Shown here piece by piece: positions 24,303 to 34,611 of a stretch of 64,000 nucleotides of DNA (position 1 is its first letter; every line of letters starts with the position of its first letter). The stretch is from contig CAZYWK010000009.1 in the NCBI GenBank assembly GCA_964651825.1, forward strand, positions 5,993-69,992. The letters are read 5' to 3'. The translations under genes and the position numbers were made by a program. The stretch is from Sva-07 sp964651825. GTDB lineage: Bacteria > Actinomycetota > Acidimicrobiia > Acidimicrobiales > Ilumatobacteraceae. The notes beneath the pieces were generated by a model. It searched no databases. It was not told where the DNA came from and worked only from the letters and a program-made list of their open reading frames with translations.

Positions 24303-25817
24303 TCAGCGGGCGTACTGGGTGACCAGGTCGGCGGCTTCGATGAGCCAGCCGGGGAAGATGCCGACGACGATCGTGAAGACCGCGGCCGCGGTGACCGCGA
24401 GGCCGGCCGAGAAGGGCACGCCGAACCGCTCCGCGCCGTCGTCGGCGGGGGCGAGCCACATGCTGACCATGATCCGCAGGTACAAGAACGCGGCGACCAC
24501 GGCAGCGACCATGGCGATGATCGCGATGGCGTAGCTGTGCTCCTCGACCGCGGCCTGGATCACGCCGAACTTGGCGATGAAACCGGTCGTGAACGGCACG
24601 CCGGCCTGGGCGAGCAGGAAGATCGTGAACGTGATCGCCAGGAGCGGGCGCCGCGAGATCAGGCCCTTGAAGGCATCGAGGCTCGAATCGCCACCGTTCT
24701 GGCGCACGACGATGCTGACCACGCCGAACGAACCGATCACGAGCACGGCGTAGAGGATCAGGTAGAGCACCATGGACGGCACGCCCGGACCGGCATCGAT
24801 GTCGCCGGCGGAGTGCCCCGCGGCCTCCAGCCCCACCAGGACGAACCCCGCATGACTCACCGAGGAGTAGGCGAGCATCCGCTTCACGTTGGTCTGCACG
24901 ACGGCGAGGAACGACCCGATGACGAGCGACAGGAGCGCGAGCACCCACACGATCGGGCGCCAGTCGTCGCGGTAGAACGGCAACGCGATCACGAGCACGC
25001 GGATCATCGCCCCGAACGCGGCCGCCTTGCCGGCCGAGGCCATGAACGCGGTGACCGGCGACGGCGAGCCCTGGTACACGTCGGGGGCCCACACGTGGAA
25101 CGGGACGGCAGCGACCTTGAACCCGAGCCCGACCATCATCATCGCGATGCCGGCGAGCGCCAGGGCATCGGGCTGGGACACGTCGACCGTGGTCTGCATG
25201 GCGAGCACCATCTCGGAGATGTTCGTCGTGCCGGTCGCGCCGTAGACGAGGGCGATCCCGTACAGGAGGAATGCCGAGGAGAACCCGCCGAGGAGGAAGT
25301 ACTTGAGGCCGGCTTCGGCGCTCTGGGAACTGCGCCGGTTGCTGGCGGCGAGCACGTAGAACGCCAGCGACAGCGTCTCGAGGCCGAGGAACAGCACGAT
25401 GAGGTCGTTGGCCGACACCATCACCATGCCGCCGATGCCGGCGACCATGTACAGCGCGTAGATCTCCGGGCCGTCGGCCGGTGTGCCGCGCAACTGGGTG
25501 TCGGTGAGCAGCGACACCAGCAAGAGCGCGACGCAGATCGTGATCGTCAGGAACATCGCGAGGTAGTCGAACGCGATCGCACCGCCGACCAGGGTGGTCG
25601 GGCCGTTGTCGGTGATGTCGTCCCACTGGACCATCGCCAGGGCGCCCGCTGTTCCGGCGGTGATCGCGCTCACCAGGGCGTACCAGCCGTTCGGCCACTT
25701 CGGGGTGAGCGCGCCGACGAGCATGATGCCCAGTGCCCCGGCGAGCAGCGTGAGCATGGGCGACAGGGCGAACCAGCCGACCTCGGGGCCGACGAAGGTG
25801 TCGAGTTGGGCCAGCAT
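24303..25817 (-). CDS. nuoN: NADH-quinone oxidoreductase subunit N
   Basis: A 504-residue antiporter-like membrane subunit of complex I, about 14 helices. Proton-channel residues lie in FLGLETLSLAFYVLAA (Glu), AEAGLKYFLLGGFSSAFLLY (Lys) and VAAVPFHVWAPDVYQGSP. It is the last nuo gene. The ATG shares its last base position with the nuoM stop (TGATG), which fixes the start. It is followed by the inverted repeat at 24221-24273. Confidence 0.95.
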   Translation of the reverse strand: MLAQLDTFVGPEVGWFALSPMLTLLAGALGIMLVGALTPKWPNGWYALVSAITAGTAGALAMVQWDDITDNGPTTLVGGAIAFDYLAMFLTITICVALLLVSLLTDTQLRGTPADGPEIYALYMVAGIGGMVMVSANDLIVLFLGLETLSLAFYVLAASNRRSSQSAEAGLKYFLLGGFSSAFLLYGIALVYGATGTTNISEMVLAMQTTVDVSQPDALALAGIAMMMVGLGFKVAAVPFHVWAPDVYQGSPSPVTAFMASAGKAAAFGAMIRVLVIALPFYRDDWRPIVWVLALLSLVIGSFLAVVQTNVKRMLAYSSVSHAGFVLVGLEAAGHSAGDIDAGPGVPSMVLYLILYAVLVIGSFGVVSIVVRQNGGDSSLDAFKGLISRRPLLAITFTIFLLAQAGVPFTTGFIAKFGVIQAAVEEHSYAIAIIAMVAAVVAAFLYLRIMVSMWLAPADDGAERFGVPFSAGLAVTAAAVFTIVVGIFPGWLIEAADLVTQYAR

Positions 25818-27409
25818 CACTCGCCCTCCCCACCGTGTTCGGTCTCGGTGACCGTGTCGCTGATCACGCCGATCTGGATCGTCGGTTGCGGCTCGACGTA
25901 GTCGGTGTGGTCCTCGACGTGGCTGATCAGCTTGTCGATGCTCGGCTGGATGCGGTCGAGGACCGGCTTGGGATACACGCCCATGAACACGATCGCGGCG
26001 AGGAACGGCAGCAGCACGGCGCCTTCCTTGAGCGAGAGCTCGCGGAAGCTCTTGTTGGCCTCGTCGGGCTCGCCGTGGAAGACCCGCTGGTAGGCCCACA
26101 GGAGGTAGAGCGCGGCGAGGATCACACCGGCCGCCGCCACCACGGTCCACCAACGAGCCGTGAGGAACGAGCCGATGAGGATCAGGAACTCGCCGACGAA
26201 CCCGTTGAGCCCGGGCACGCCGATCGACGACAGCATCACGAGCATGAACCCGGCGGCGAAGATCGGCGCCACCTGCTGGATGCCCTTCAGCTCGGAGATC
26301 TTGCGGGTGGAGCGCCGCTCGTAGATCATGCCGACGAGCAGGAACAAGGCGCCGGTCGACACCCCGTGGTTGATCATCTGCAGCAGGCCACCCGACAGCG
26401 ACTGGGTGGTGAAGGCGAACGTGCCGAGCACGATGAAGCCCATGTGGGCCACCGAGGAGTAGGCGACGAGCCGCTTCAGGTCGAGCTGCATCGTGGCGAC
26501 GATGGCGCCGTAGATGATGCCGATGACAGCCAGGGTGAGCCACAGCGGCCGGCTCCAGTAGGCGGCCTCGGGGAACAGGTACAGGCCGAAGCGGAGGAAG
26601 CCGTACGTGCCGAGCTTCAACAGCACGGCGGCGAGCACGATCGAGCCGGCGGTGGGCGCCTGGGTGTGGGCGTCGGGGAGCCACGTGTGCACCGGGAAGA
26701 TCGGCACCTTGACCGCGAACGCGATGGCGAAGGCGAAGAACAGCCAGCGCCCGGTCGATGCGGCGAAGTTCGCGCCGTCGGCGATCTCGACGAGGTCGAA
26801 GGTGACCTTGCCGAGATCACGGCTGGCGAGCGCCACCGTGGCGATGAGCCCGACGAGCATGAAGGCCGAGCCGAACATCGTGAACAGGAAGAACTTCGTG
26901 GCCGCGTAGACCCGGTTCTCGTAGCCCCATCCGCCGATCAGGAAGTACATCGGCACGAGCACGATCTCGAAGAAGATGAAGAACACGAACAGGTCGAGGC
27001 TGAGGAACGTGCCCATCACGCCGGCCTGCAGCAGCAGCAGCCAGGCGAAGTACGGCTTTTCGTCGTGGTGCGGGTCGGGCCCGATGATCGCCAGCGGGTA
27101 CAGCAGGCCGGTCAGCAGGACGAGGAACAGCGAGATGCCGTCGACGCCGAGATGCCAGGAGATGCCCCACGGTTCGATCCAGCTGTGCTTCGACACGAAC
27201 TGGAAGTCGGCGTCGCCGGTTTCGAACGACGCCAGCAGCCAGATCGTCAATCCGGCCGTGGCCACCGAGGACAGGATGGCGATCAGCTTCGCGTAGTCGG
27301 GCCGCGACTTCGGTGTGAGCGCGACGAGGAGCGCGCCGACGATCGGCACGATGACGATCGCGGTGAGGATCGGGAAGCCCAGATCGAGGCTCGATTCGGC
27401 GGCGAGCAT
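25817..27409 (-). CDS. nuoM: NADH-quinone oxidoreductase subunit M
   Basis: A 530-residue antiporter-like subunit. Typical segments are FFIFFEIVLVPMYFLIGGWG (channel Glu), AATKFFLFTMFGSAFMLVG, KVPIFPVHTWLPDAHTQAPT and RLVAYSSVAHMGFIVLG. The ATG at 27409 overlaps the nuoL stop as TGATG; a GTG one codon earlier would also overlap (GTGA) and cannot be excluded. Confidence 0.95.
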   Translation of the reverse strand: MLAAESSLDLGFPILTAIVIVPIVGALLVALTPKSRPDYAKLIAILSSVATAGLTIWLLASFETGDADFQFVSKHSWIEPWGISWHLGVDGISLFLVLLTGLLYPLAIIGPDPHHDEKPYFAWLLLLQAGVMGTFLSLDLFVFFIFFEIVLVPMYFLIGGWGYENRVYAATKFFLFTMFGSAFMLVGLIATVALASRDLGKVTFDLVEIADGANFAASTGRWLFFAFAIAFAVKVPIFPVHTWLPDAHTQAPTAGSIVLAAVLLKLGTYGFLRFGLYLFPEAAYWSRPLWLTLAVIGIIYGAIVATMQLDLKRLVAYSSVAHMGFIVLGTFAFTTQSLSGGLLQMINHGVSTGALFLLVGMIYERRSTRKISELKGIQQVAPIFAAGFMLVMLSSIGVPGLNGFVGEFLILIGSFLTARWWTVVAAAGVILAALYLLWAYQRVFHGEPDEANKSFRELSLKEGAVLLPFLAAIVFMGVYPKPVLDRIQPSIDKLISHVEDHTDYVEPQPTIQIGVISDTVTETEHGGEGE

Positions 27410-29337
27410 CACAGGATCCCCCGGATCACGACGAACCAGCCGAGCAGCAGCACGACGCCGAGCCCGATGATCGTGGCGTACTGCCGGACGTATCCCGTCT
27501 CGGCCTTGCGGACCTCGTTGGCGGTTTCACGAACGATGACCGACGTGCCGGTAGCGGCGCCGTCGATGACGGTGGCGTCGAATGCCGACGCGGCCTCGAA
27601 CCCCTTGCGGCCCGGGTTGCCCATGAACCACGAGATCGCCGTGTCGAAGTACCAGCCCTGCGCGAACACGTTGGGTTCGACGGCCTTGAGCTTGCGCTTC
27701 TGGTAGATGAGCCAGGCGAGCACGATGCCGACGAGCGCGCAGAGGATCGCCGCGATCAGCAGCAGCACGAGGTGGTCGTAGGCCCAGTCGTCGTGGATGT
27801 CGGCCTCGCCGAAGCCGACCACCGGGTGCAGCCAGTCCTCGAGCTTGTGCTCCCAACTGTCGGGGATGATCCCCAGATGCGGCAGCTGCATCACACCGCC
27901 GAACACCGCGAGCACCGCGAGGATCACGAGCGGCACGAGCATCACCGGCGGCGACTCGTGGGGCTTGAACTCGCCGTGGGCCCCGTGCTCTTCGGCATGG
28001 GTCTCCCACTTCTGCTCGCCGAAGAACGTCATGATCACCTGGCGGGTCATGTACAACGCGGTGAGCAGCGCGGTGACGAACACGAGGGCGTACAGGGCCC
28101 AGCTCTCGGCACCGGCGAACAGCAGGATCTCGTCCTTCGACCAGAACCCGGCGAACGGCGGGACACCGGCGATGGCCAGCCACCCGATGATGAACGTGCC
28201 GCACGTGACCGGCATGAACTTGGCGAGCTTGCCCATCTTGCGCATGTCCTGCTCGTCGTGCATGCCGTGGATCACCGAGCCGGAACCGAGGAACAGCAGC
28301 GCCTTGAAGAAGGCGTGGGTGATCATGTGGAACACGGCCGCCACGTAGGCGCCGGTGCCGATGGCGAGGAACATGAACCCGAGCTGCGACACCGTCGAGT
28401 AGGCGAGCACCCGTTTGATGTCGGTCTGGGCCAGGGCGATCGTGGCCGCGAAGAACGCCGTCAGCACACCGATCCAGGCGATCATCGGCCCCACCCAGTC
28501 GGCGGCGACGGTGATCACCGGGTTGACGCGGACCATCAGGTACACGCCGGCGGTGACCATGGTGGCGGCGTGGATGAGCGCCGACACCGGCGTCGGGCCG
28601 GCCATCGCGTCGGGCAGCCAGATGAACAGCGGGATCTGCGCCGACTTGCCGACGGCGCCGACGAACAGCATGGCGGCGATGGCGGTGGCCGTGGTCTGTG
28701 CCAGCAGCCCCGACTGGGCGTTGTTGTTCAGCACGCTGTAGCTCAGCGAGCCGACGGCAGCGAACGAGAAGAACATCGCCACCATGAAGCCCCAGTCGCC
28801 GACGCGGTTGGTGACGAAGGCCTTCTTGCCGGCGGTGGCCGCCGATTCACGGGTGTGCCAGAAGGCGATGAGGAAGTACGAACAGGTGCCGACACCCTCC
28901 CAGCCGAGGAACGTGACGAGCATGTTCTCACCGAGCACCAGCACCAACATGGCGGCGACGAACAAGTTGAGGTAGAGGAAGAACTTCGAGAACTTCGCAT
29001 CCCCGTGCATGTAGCCCACCGAGTACAGGTGGATCAGGGCGCCGATGCCGGTGACGAACAGGCACATGATGATCGACAGCGGGTCGGCGAGGAACGCGAG
29101 GTCGACGCGGAGCCCGCCGGCGGGCACCCACGAGAACACCGATTCGACGTGGACGCGCTCGTCGGGGCTCATGCCGTGCAGATCGATGAACGCCCCGACC
29201 GACACGACGAAGGATGCGGCGACCATCAGCGTGGCGAACCAGCCGACGAGCGGTTCACCGAGACGGCGGCCGAACAGGAGGATGACGAGGAAGCCGGCCA
29301 GCGGGAGCGCAGGGATCAGCCAGAGGACGTCGAGCAC
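27409..29337 (-). CDS. nuoL: NADH-quinone oxidoreductase subunit L
   Basis: A 642-residue antiporter-like subunit at the distal end of the membrane arm, with the long lateral helix region in its C-terminal third. Signatures include FLGWEGVGTCSYFLIAFW, GKSAQIPLFIWLPDAMAGPT and VSALIHAATMVTAGVYLMVR. It uses a GTG start 7 bp after the nuoK stop. Confidence 0.95.
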   Translation of the reverse strand: MLDVLWLIPALPLAGFLVILLFGRRLGEPLVGWFATLMVAASFVVSVGAFIDLHGMSPDERVHVESVFSWVPAGGLRVDLAFLADPLSIIMCLFVTGIGALIHLYSVGYMHGDAKFSKFFLYLNLFVAAMLVLVLGENMLVTFLGWEGVGTCSYFLIAFWHTRESAATAGKKAFVTNRVGDWGFMVAMFFSFAAVGSLSYSVLNNNAQSGLLAQTTATAIAAMLFVGAVGKSAQIPLFIWLPDAMAGPTPVSALIHAATMVTAGVYLMVRVNPVITVAADWVGPMIAWIGVLTAFFAATIALAQTDIKRVLAYSTVSQLGFMFLAIGTGAYVAAVFHMITHAFFKALLFLGSGSVIHGMHDEQDMRKMGKLAKFMPVTCGTFIIGWLAIAGVPPFAGFWSKDEILLFAGAESWALYALVFVTALLTALYMTRQVIMTFFGEQKWETHAEEHGAHGEFKPHESPPVMLVPLVILAVLAVFGGVMQLPHLGIIPDSWEHKLEDWLHPVVGFGEADIHDDWAYDHLVLLLIAAILCALVGIVLAWLIYQKRKLKAVEPNVFAQGWYFDTAISWFMGNPGRKGFEAASAFDATVIDGAATGTSVIVRETANEVRKAETGYVRQYATIIGLGVVLLLGWFVVIRGIL

Positions 29338-29344
29338 GGTGCGG

Positions 29345-29656
29345 TCAGCCCTTCAACTCGGCGAGGTCGTCGGCGGTGGCGCCGGGACGGGCACGCAGGA
29401 TCGACACGAGGATGCCGAGGCCCACGACGACCTCGGCGGCGGCGACGACCATCACGAAGAACACGGCGGTCTGGCCGTCGATGTCACCCAGCTGCACCGA
29501 CAGGGCGACGAAGCTCAGGTTCGCGGCGTTGAGCATGAGCTCGATGCACATGAACATCACCAACGGGTTGCGGCGCACCAGCAGGCCGACCGCGCCGATC
29601 GAGAAGAGCAACGCCGACAGCAGCAGGTACCACGTGGGTTCGATGGCGGCGATCAC
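29345..29656 (-). CDS. nuoK: NADH-quinone oxidoreductase subunit K
   Basis: A 103-residue, three-helix subunit. The two buried glutamates of the proton path are seen in MFMCIELMLNAANLSFVA and MVVAAAEVVVGLGILV. The GTG start overlaps the nuoJ stop as GTGA. Confidence 0.95.
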   Translation of the reverse strand: MIAAIEPTWYLLLSALLFSIGAVGLLVRRNPLVMFMCIELMLNAANLSFVALSVQLGDIDGQTAVFFVMVVAAAEVVVGLGILVSILRARPGATADDLAELKG

Positions 29657-30249
29657 GACGCGGACTCACCTTCACCGATGTCGCCCGATCCCATCGCGTC
29701 GGACCGGGGCCAGCGGCGGGTGACGAGCACGGTGCCGGTGACGGCGACGATGAGGAGCACCGAGGCCAGTTCGAGGGCGAACACGTAGTCGCCGTACAAG
29801 CTGCTGGCGAGCTGGCGGATGTTGGCGTCGTGGCCGGCGTTCTCCCCCGCCACGGCCAGCCCGGTACCCGGGTTGATCGTCAGCGCGTCGCGGGCGCGCA
29901 CGATGGCGGCGCCCAGCAGGCCGATGAGGCCGACGCCCATCACGAGCGCGAGCGGCCGCTGGAGGGGGATCGGTTCGATCTGGAGGTCCATCGACCGGTC
30001 GATGCCGAGCAGCATGATGACGAACAGGAACAGCACGACGATGGCGCCGGCGTACACGATGATCTGGACCGCGGCGACGAAGTGCGCCCCGAGCGCCACG
30101 AACTGCACGGCCACGCCGAACAGCGTGAGCACGAGACCCAGCGCGGCGTGCACGGGGTTGCGCATGGCGATGACGCCGACTGCGCCGCCGAGGATCATCA
30201 CCGCCGCGGAGAAGAACACCACGTATTCGAGGAACGTGGCGTCACTCAT
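29653..30249 (-). CDS. nuoJ: NADH-quinone oxidoreductase subunit J
   Basis: A 198-residue membrane subunit with five helices. The third helix carries the family segment VQIIVYAGAIVVLFLFVIML, which undergoes the pi-bulge change during turnover in known structures. The ATG overlaps the nuoI stop as ATGA. The C-terminal tail is acidic and cytoplasmic. Confidence 0.93.
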   Translation of the reverse strand: MSDATFLEYVVFFSAAVMILGGAVGVIAMRNPVHAALGLVLTLFGVAVQFVALGAHFVAAVQIIVYAGAIVVLFLFVIMLLGIDRSMDLQIEPIPLQRPLALVMGVGLIGLLGAAIVRARDALTINPGTGLAVAGENAGHDANIRQLASSLYGDYVFALELASVLLIVAVTGTVLVTRRWPRSDAMGSGDIGEGESAS

Positions 30250-30944
30250 CGGCGCACCACCTTGACGCCCTTTGCGTCGGGATCGCCCTCGGCGTCGCGG
30301 ACGGCCTGCTCGGGCTCGGGGGCGCGCACGCCGTAGCCGAGCTCACCGCTCCAGCCGACCTGGCCCTCGAACGTGGCGTCGCCCGACGATGACGTGGCGC
30401 GCATCCAGCCGCTGGTGAGGACGTCGTCGCCCTCGCGCCAGTCTTCCCACGGCAGCTGCTTGGGCTTGCCGTCGTCGTCGACGACCAGTTCGCTCTTCGT
30501 GTAGATCGCGTCCTGGCGGTTGGTGAAGGAGAACTCGAACAGCTTCGACTCGGTGATCGCCTCGGTCGGGCACGCCTCGACACACATGTCGCAGTGGATG
30601 CAGCGCAGGTAGTTGATCTCGTAGACGAACCCGAAGCGCTCGCCCGGAGATGTGGGGTGCTCCGGATCGTTGTCGGCGCCGCGCACGTAGATGCACTTCG
30701 CCGGGCAGACACCGGCGCAGAGCTCGCACCCGATGCACTTCTCCATGCCGTCCTCGTAGCGGTTGAGGACGTGGCGGCCGTGCAGCCGCTCGGGTCGCTC
30801 CATCTTCTCGTCGTGCTGGACGTCGCGCGCCTGGGAGTCCTTCTTCTTCGCCCGCCGACCACCGGAGTACTCCATCGTGACCCGGTCACCGCCGAACAGG
30901 CGGTGCTGGCGCATCGTGACCCAGAAACCCTCGAAGTAGCCCAT
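30246..30944 (-). CDS. nuoI: NADH-quinone oxidoreductase subunit I
   Basis: A 232-residue subunit with two [4Fe-4S] clusters that carry electrons toward NuoB. The ligand motifs are CIGCELCAGVCPAKCI and CIHCDMCVEACPTEA. The N-terminal region holds the amphipathic membrane-contact helix (MGYFEGFWVTMRQHRLFG). A C-terminal extension of about 70 residues is charged and variable. The start shares the TGATG junction with nuoH. Confidence 0.95.
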   Translation of the reverse strand: MGYFEGFWVTMRQHRLFGGDRVTMEYSGGRRAKKKDSQARDVQHDEKMERPERLHGRHVLNRYEDGMEKCIGCELCAGVCPAKCIYVRGADNDPEHPTSPGERFGFVYEINYLRCIHCDMCVEACPTEAITESKLFEFSFTNRQDAIYTKSELVVDDDGKPKQLPWEDWREGDDVLTSGWMRATSSSGDATFEGQVGWSGELGYGVRAPEPEQAVRDAEGDPDAKGVKVVRR

Positions 30945-32170
30945 CAGTTCGCCGCTCCTGCTCGATTCGACCGGCTGACCCGCAACGCGGCACCGAACAG
31001 CGCGACGCACACCGCCGCCACGGCGAGGCTGATCAGCACCACGCGGATGCTGTCGGCGGGGTCGCCGTCGGGGGAGAACTGGCGGAGCGCGGCGAGCAGC
31101 AGGAACCAGCCGAGCGCGATCGGGATGAGCACCTTCCAGCCGAAGTCCATCAGCTGGTCGTACCGGAACCGCGGCAGGGTCGCCCGGAACCACACGTACA
31201 TGTAGAGGAACATGAACAGCTTGAGCACGAGCCAGGCGGTGCCGCTGAGCGGGCCGAGGAATCCGAGGATGTTGGTGCCGGCGATCTCCAACGGCTGCGG
31301 GCCGCCGAGGAACAGCGTGACGATCACGAGCGACATCGTGATCACGTTCATGAACTCGGCGAGGTAGAAGAGGGCGAACGTGAACGCCGAGTACTCGGTG
31401 TTGAAGCCGCCGACCAGCTCCTGTTCGGCCTCGACGAGGTCGAACGGCGGCCGGTTCAGTTCGGCCGTGGCAGCGATCAGGAAGATCACGAACGGCACGA
31501 TGCCGGTGGAGATCAGGTTCCAGTCGCCGAGGTCGTTCTGCATGAACACGATCCCCGACGTGGACAGCGTGCCCGACGACAACAAGACCGCGGCCACGCT
31601 CAGCCCGAGCGCCGCTTCGTAGGAGATCATCTGGGCCGACGCCCGCACGGCACCGAGCAGCGGGTACTTCGAGCCGCTCGACCAGCCGGCGAGCATGATG
31701 CCGTACACGGCGATCGACGACAGCGCCAGCACGATGAGGATGCCCATCGGCGGGTCGGCGAGCTGGACCCGGGTGAGGTGACCGAACCACTCGACGGTGC
31801 CGTCCTTGCCGTCGCTGAAGTCGCCACCGAGCGGGATGACCGACCAGACGAGGAACGCCGGGACGAACGCCAGGAACGGGGCGATGCGGAACACGATGCG
31901 GTCGGCTCGGGCCGGCAGCAGGTCTTCCTTGAAGATCAGCTTCATGCCGTCGGCGAGCGTCTGGAGGAGACCGAACGGGCCGGCCTTGTTCGGCCCGATC
32001 CGGTTCTGCATGCCGGAGACGACCTTGCGCTCGTACCAGACCATGAACATCGTGCCGATGAGGCCGATGACGAACACGACGAGCACCTTGAACGCCACGA
32101 GCAGGATCGGCGTCCACAGCAGCCCGCCGTTCAAGAGGGGATCCATGGCGAGGAGCGACTGGGCCGGCAT
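30944..32170 (-). CDS. nuoH: NADH-quinone oxidoreductase subunit H
   Basis: A 408-residue membrane subunit forming much of the quinone channel. Diagnostic stretches are MQNRIGPNKAGPFGLLQTLA, ATAELNRPPFDLVEAEQELV and WFRATLPRFRYDQLMDFGWK. Its ATG meets the nuoG stop as TGATG. The length is slightly above E. coli NuoH because of an N-terminal extension before the first helix. Confidence 0.95.
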   Translation of the reverse strand: MPAQSLLAMDPLLNGGLLWTPILLVAFKVLVVFVIGLIGTMFMVWYERKVVSGMQNRIGPNKAGPFGLLQTLADGMKLIFKEDLLPARADRIVFRIAPFLAFVPAFLVWSVIPLGGDFSDGKDGTVEWFGHLTRVQLADPPMGILIVLALSSIAVYGIMLAGWSSGSKYPLLGAVRASAQMISYEAALGLSVAAVLLSSGTLSTSGIVFMQNDLGDWNLISTGIVPFVIFLIAATAELNRPPFDLVEAEQELVGGFNTEYSAFTFALFYLAEFMNVITMSLVIVTLFLGGPQPLEIAGTNILGFLGPLSGTAWLVLKLFMFLYMYVWFRATLPRFRYDQLMDFGWKVLIPIALGWFLLLAALRQFSPDGDPADSIRVVLISLAVAAVCVALFGAALRVSRSNRAGAAN

Positions 32171-34611
32171 CAGACGCGCTCGATCCGGACGTCGGTGACG
32201 GGCGCGGTCACGTCGATGATCTCCTCGATCGTGCCACCCGGTTGGTTGAACGGCGACCACACGATGCCGCGCGGGATCGAGTCGTCGGCGACGATCGGCA
32301 GGACGGTCGACGCCTTGGCGCTCACCAGCTTCACGTCGGAGCCGGCCTCGATGCCGAGGGCATCCAGATCGAGCGGGTTGACCCGTGCCGACGCGCCGGG
32401 CGCGAGCTTGGCGAGCGAGCGCGACATCTCGGTGCCGACGGCCCGGTCGTAGAGCTTGCGACTCACCACGAGTCGATAGTCATAGCTGTTGCGGGCCGTC
32501 GCGGCGAAAGACACCGGGCTGAGCGTGCCCGGCGTGGCGGCGAGCACGATGCCGTCGGTGGCGGTGGCGAGCGCCTCGCTCGTGACCGCGGCGAAGGCGG
32601 GCACGGTGGCCGCGAGCACGTCGGTGAGCTGGTCGACCGTCGAGACCGATCGGAGCACGTGCTCGGCCGGCAGGGAGCGGTCGCCGAGCCGCAAGCCGAG
32701 CTCGATGGCGATCATCCAGTCGGGACGGCTCGTGTCGTGTGCGGTCACCTGCTGGGCGAGCGTGGTGACCCGCCCCTCGAGGTTGGTCGTGGTGCCCGCC
32801 TTCTCGCCGAACGCGGCGCCGGCGAGGACGACGTCGGCGAGCTGCGACGACTCGGACGGGAACGTGTCGATCGAGATGACCCGCCGCGCACCGGCGAGCG
32901 CCCGCCGGGCCAGGTCGGCGTCGGGGCAGTCGTTGATCGGGTCGGCGCCGAGCAGCACGAGCAGGTCGATCTTGCCGTCGGCTGCTGCCTGCAGCGTGGC
33001 GAGCCCGTCGTGGTCGCGGTCGGCGGGCGCGAGGCCGGCGGTGAGTGCGCCGACGACGTTGCCGCGACGGAGCGCGGGCAGCACGGTGGCGCCCGGAACG
33101 CCGTCGAGCAGCGCCTGCAGCGCGGCCACGGTGGCGTCGGCCGGCTCGGCGAGGTTCGGGCGCCCGGCGACGATCACGACGTCACCCGAAGCGAGCTGCT
33201 CGGCGATCTCGCCGTCGGCCAGCGCGCTGGCGACCGCCGCCTGCTGACCGCCCGGTTCGTAGCGCAGCGACTTCCACGCGTACCGGGTGAGGCCGGTGTC
33301 GGTGGCGGAGAACTCGACGATGCGGCGCTTGCCGTTCTCGGCGGCGTCGCGCAGGCGGAGGAACAGCACGGGCAGTTCCTCTTTCAGGTCCGGGCCGAGC
33401 AGCACGATCGTGCTCGCCGAAGCGGCCTCGGCGATGGTGGCCCGGGGCAGCCCGAGCACCTCGGCAGGCAGGCCGTCGCCGAACTGGGCGTCGCGGTATT
33501 CGACGCCGAGCGTGTCGGCGAGCTTGGCCCAGGCGAAGGCGTCCTCGTTGGAGCCGCGGGCGCCGCCGAGGAGGGCGATGCCCGACGGTCCGCCGGAGTC
33601 GAGCGCCTCGCGCACGAGACGGCCGGCGGCATCGAGGGCAGAGTTCCACGACGTCGTGGCGAGGCCGGACTCGCCGCGCACGAGCGGCCGACCGAGCCGG
33701 TGCTCGCTGCCGATGGCCTCGAAGTCGAATCGGCCGCGGTCGCACATCCATCCCCAGTTGACCGGATCGCTGTCGACACCCTGGAGGCGCAGCAGTTCGT
33801 CGCGGCTCGACTGGATGACGGACCGGCACCCGACCGCGCACGTGGTGCAGGTGGTCTCCTGCTCCGACAGGTCCCACGGCCGGGCCTTGAACCGGTACGG
33901 CTTGGCGGTCAGCGCGCCGACCGGGCAGATCTGCACGGTGTTGCCCGAGAAGTACGAGGCGAACGGCTCGTCGGGGAACGTCATCACCTGCGTGCTGTTG
34001 CCACGGCTGATGAAGTGGATCAGCTTGTCGCCGGCGACCTCGTCGGCGAATCGGGTGCAGCGGTCGCACAGGATGCAGCGTTCGCGGTCGAGGAACACGA
34101 GATCGCTGATCGGGATCGGCTTTTCGTAGTGGCGCTTCTCCTCGACGAACCTGCTCTCGCCCGGGCCGTGGCTGAACGCTTGGTCCTGGAGCGGGCACTC
34201 GCCGCCCTTGTCGCACACCGGGCAGTCGAGCGGGTGGTTGATGAGCAGCAGTTCGAGCATGCCCTCCTGGGCCCGCTTCACCTGTGGGGTGTCGGTGACG
34301 ACGACCTGGCCGTCGGCCACCGGGGTCATGCACGACACGACCATCATCGGTCCGCGCGGCCCTTCCACTTCGACCATGCACTGGCGGCACATGCCGACCG
34401 GCGCCATGCGCGGGTGGTAGCAGAAGTGCGGGATGTACTCGTCGTCGCGCAACGCGGCGGCGATCACCATCTCGCCCTTCGTGGCCGCCACCTCGCGCCC
34501 GTTCAGCGTGATGAGAACACGGTTCGGGTCGGGTTCGGGAGTGGGCTCGAACTCCTCGACCGCGTCGTCCACGGGCTCCGCGGAGTCGTTGGTGTCTGCG
34601 TTGTCGGTCAT
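32170..34611 (-). CDS. nuoG: NADH-quinone oxidoreductase subunit G
   Basis: An 813-residue iron-sulfur subunit of the NADH dehydrogenase arm. The N-terminus has [2Fe-2S] ligands (CYHPRMAPVGMCRQCMVEV), then a His/Cys [4Fe-4S] motif (NHPLDCPVCDKGGECPLQ), a further motif (CILCDRCTRFADE) and a fourth (TTCTTCAVGCRSVIQ) of the type associated with cluster N7. The rest is a molybdopterin-oxidoreductase-like fold that has lost cofactor function. It opens with an acidic tail of about 30 residues. The ATG at 34611 overlaps the nuoF stop; a GTG one codon upstream is possible. Confidence 0.93.
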   Translation of the reverse strand: MTDNADTNDSAEPVDDAVEEFEPTPEPDPNRVLITLNGREVAATKGEMVIAAALRDDEYIPHFCYHPRMAPVGMCRQCMVEVEGPRGPMMVVSCMTPVADGQVVVTDTPQVKRAQEGMLELLLINHPLDCPVCDKGGECPLQDQAFSHGPGESRFVEEKRHYEKPIPISDLVFLDRERCILCDRCTRFADEVAGDKLIHFISRGNSTQVMTFPDEPFASYFSGNTVQICPVGALTAKPYRFKARPWDLSEQETTCTTCAVGCRSVIQSSRDELLRLQGVDSDPVNWGWMCDRGRFDFEAIGSEHRLGRPLVRGESGLATTSWNSALDAAGRLVREALDSGGPSGIALLGGARGSNEDAFAWAKLADTLGVEYRDAQFGDGLPAEVLGLPRATIAEAASASTIVLLGPDLKEELPVLFLRLRDAAENGKRRIVEFSATDTGLTRYAWKSLRYEPGGQQAAVASALADGEIAEQLASGDVVIVAGRPNLAEPADATVAALQALLDGVPGATVLPALRRGNVVGALTAGLAPADRDHDGLATLQAAADGKIDLLVLLGADPINDCPDADLARRALAGARRVISIDTFPSESSQLADVVLAGAAFGEKAGTTTNLEGRVTTLAQQVTAHDTSRPDWMIAIELGLRLGDRSLPAEHVLRSVSTVDQLTDVLAATVPAFAAVTSEALATATDGIVLAATPGTLSPVSFAATARNSYDYRLVVSRKLYDRAVGTEMSRSLAKLAPGASARVNPLDLDALGIEAGSDVKLVSAKASTVLPIVADDSIPRGIVWSPFNQPGGTIEEIIDVTAPVTDVRIERV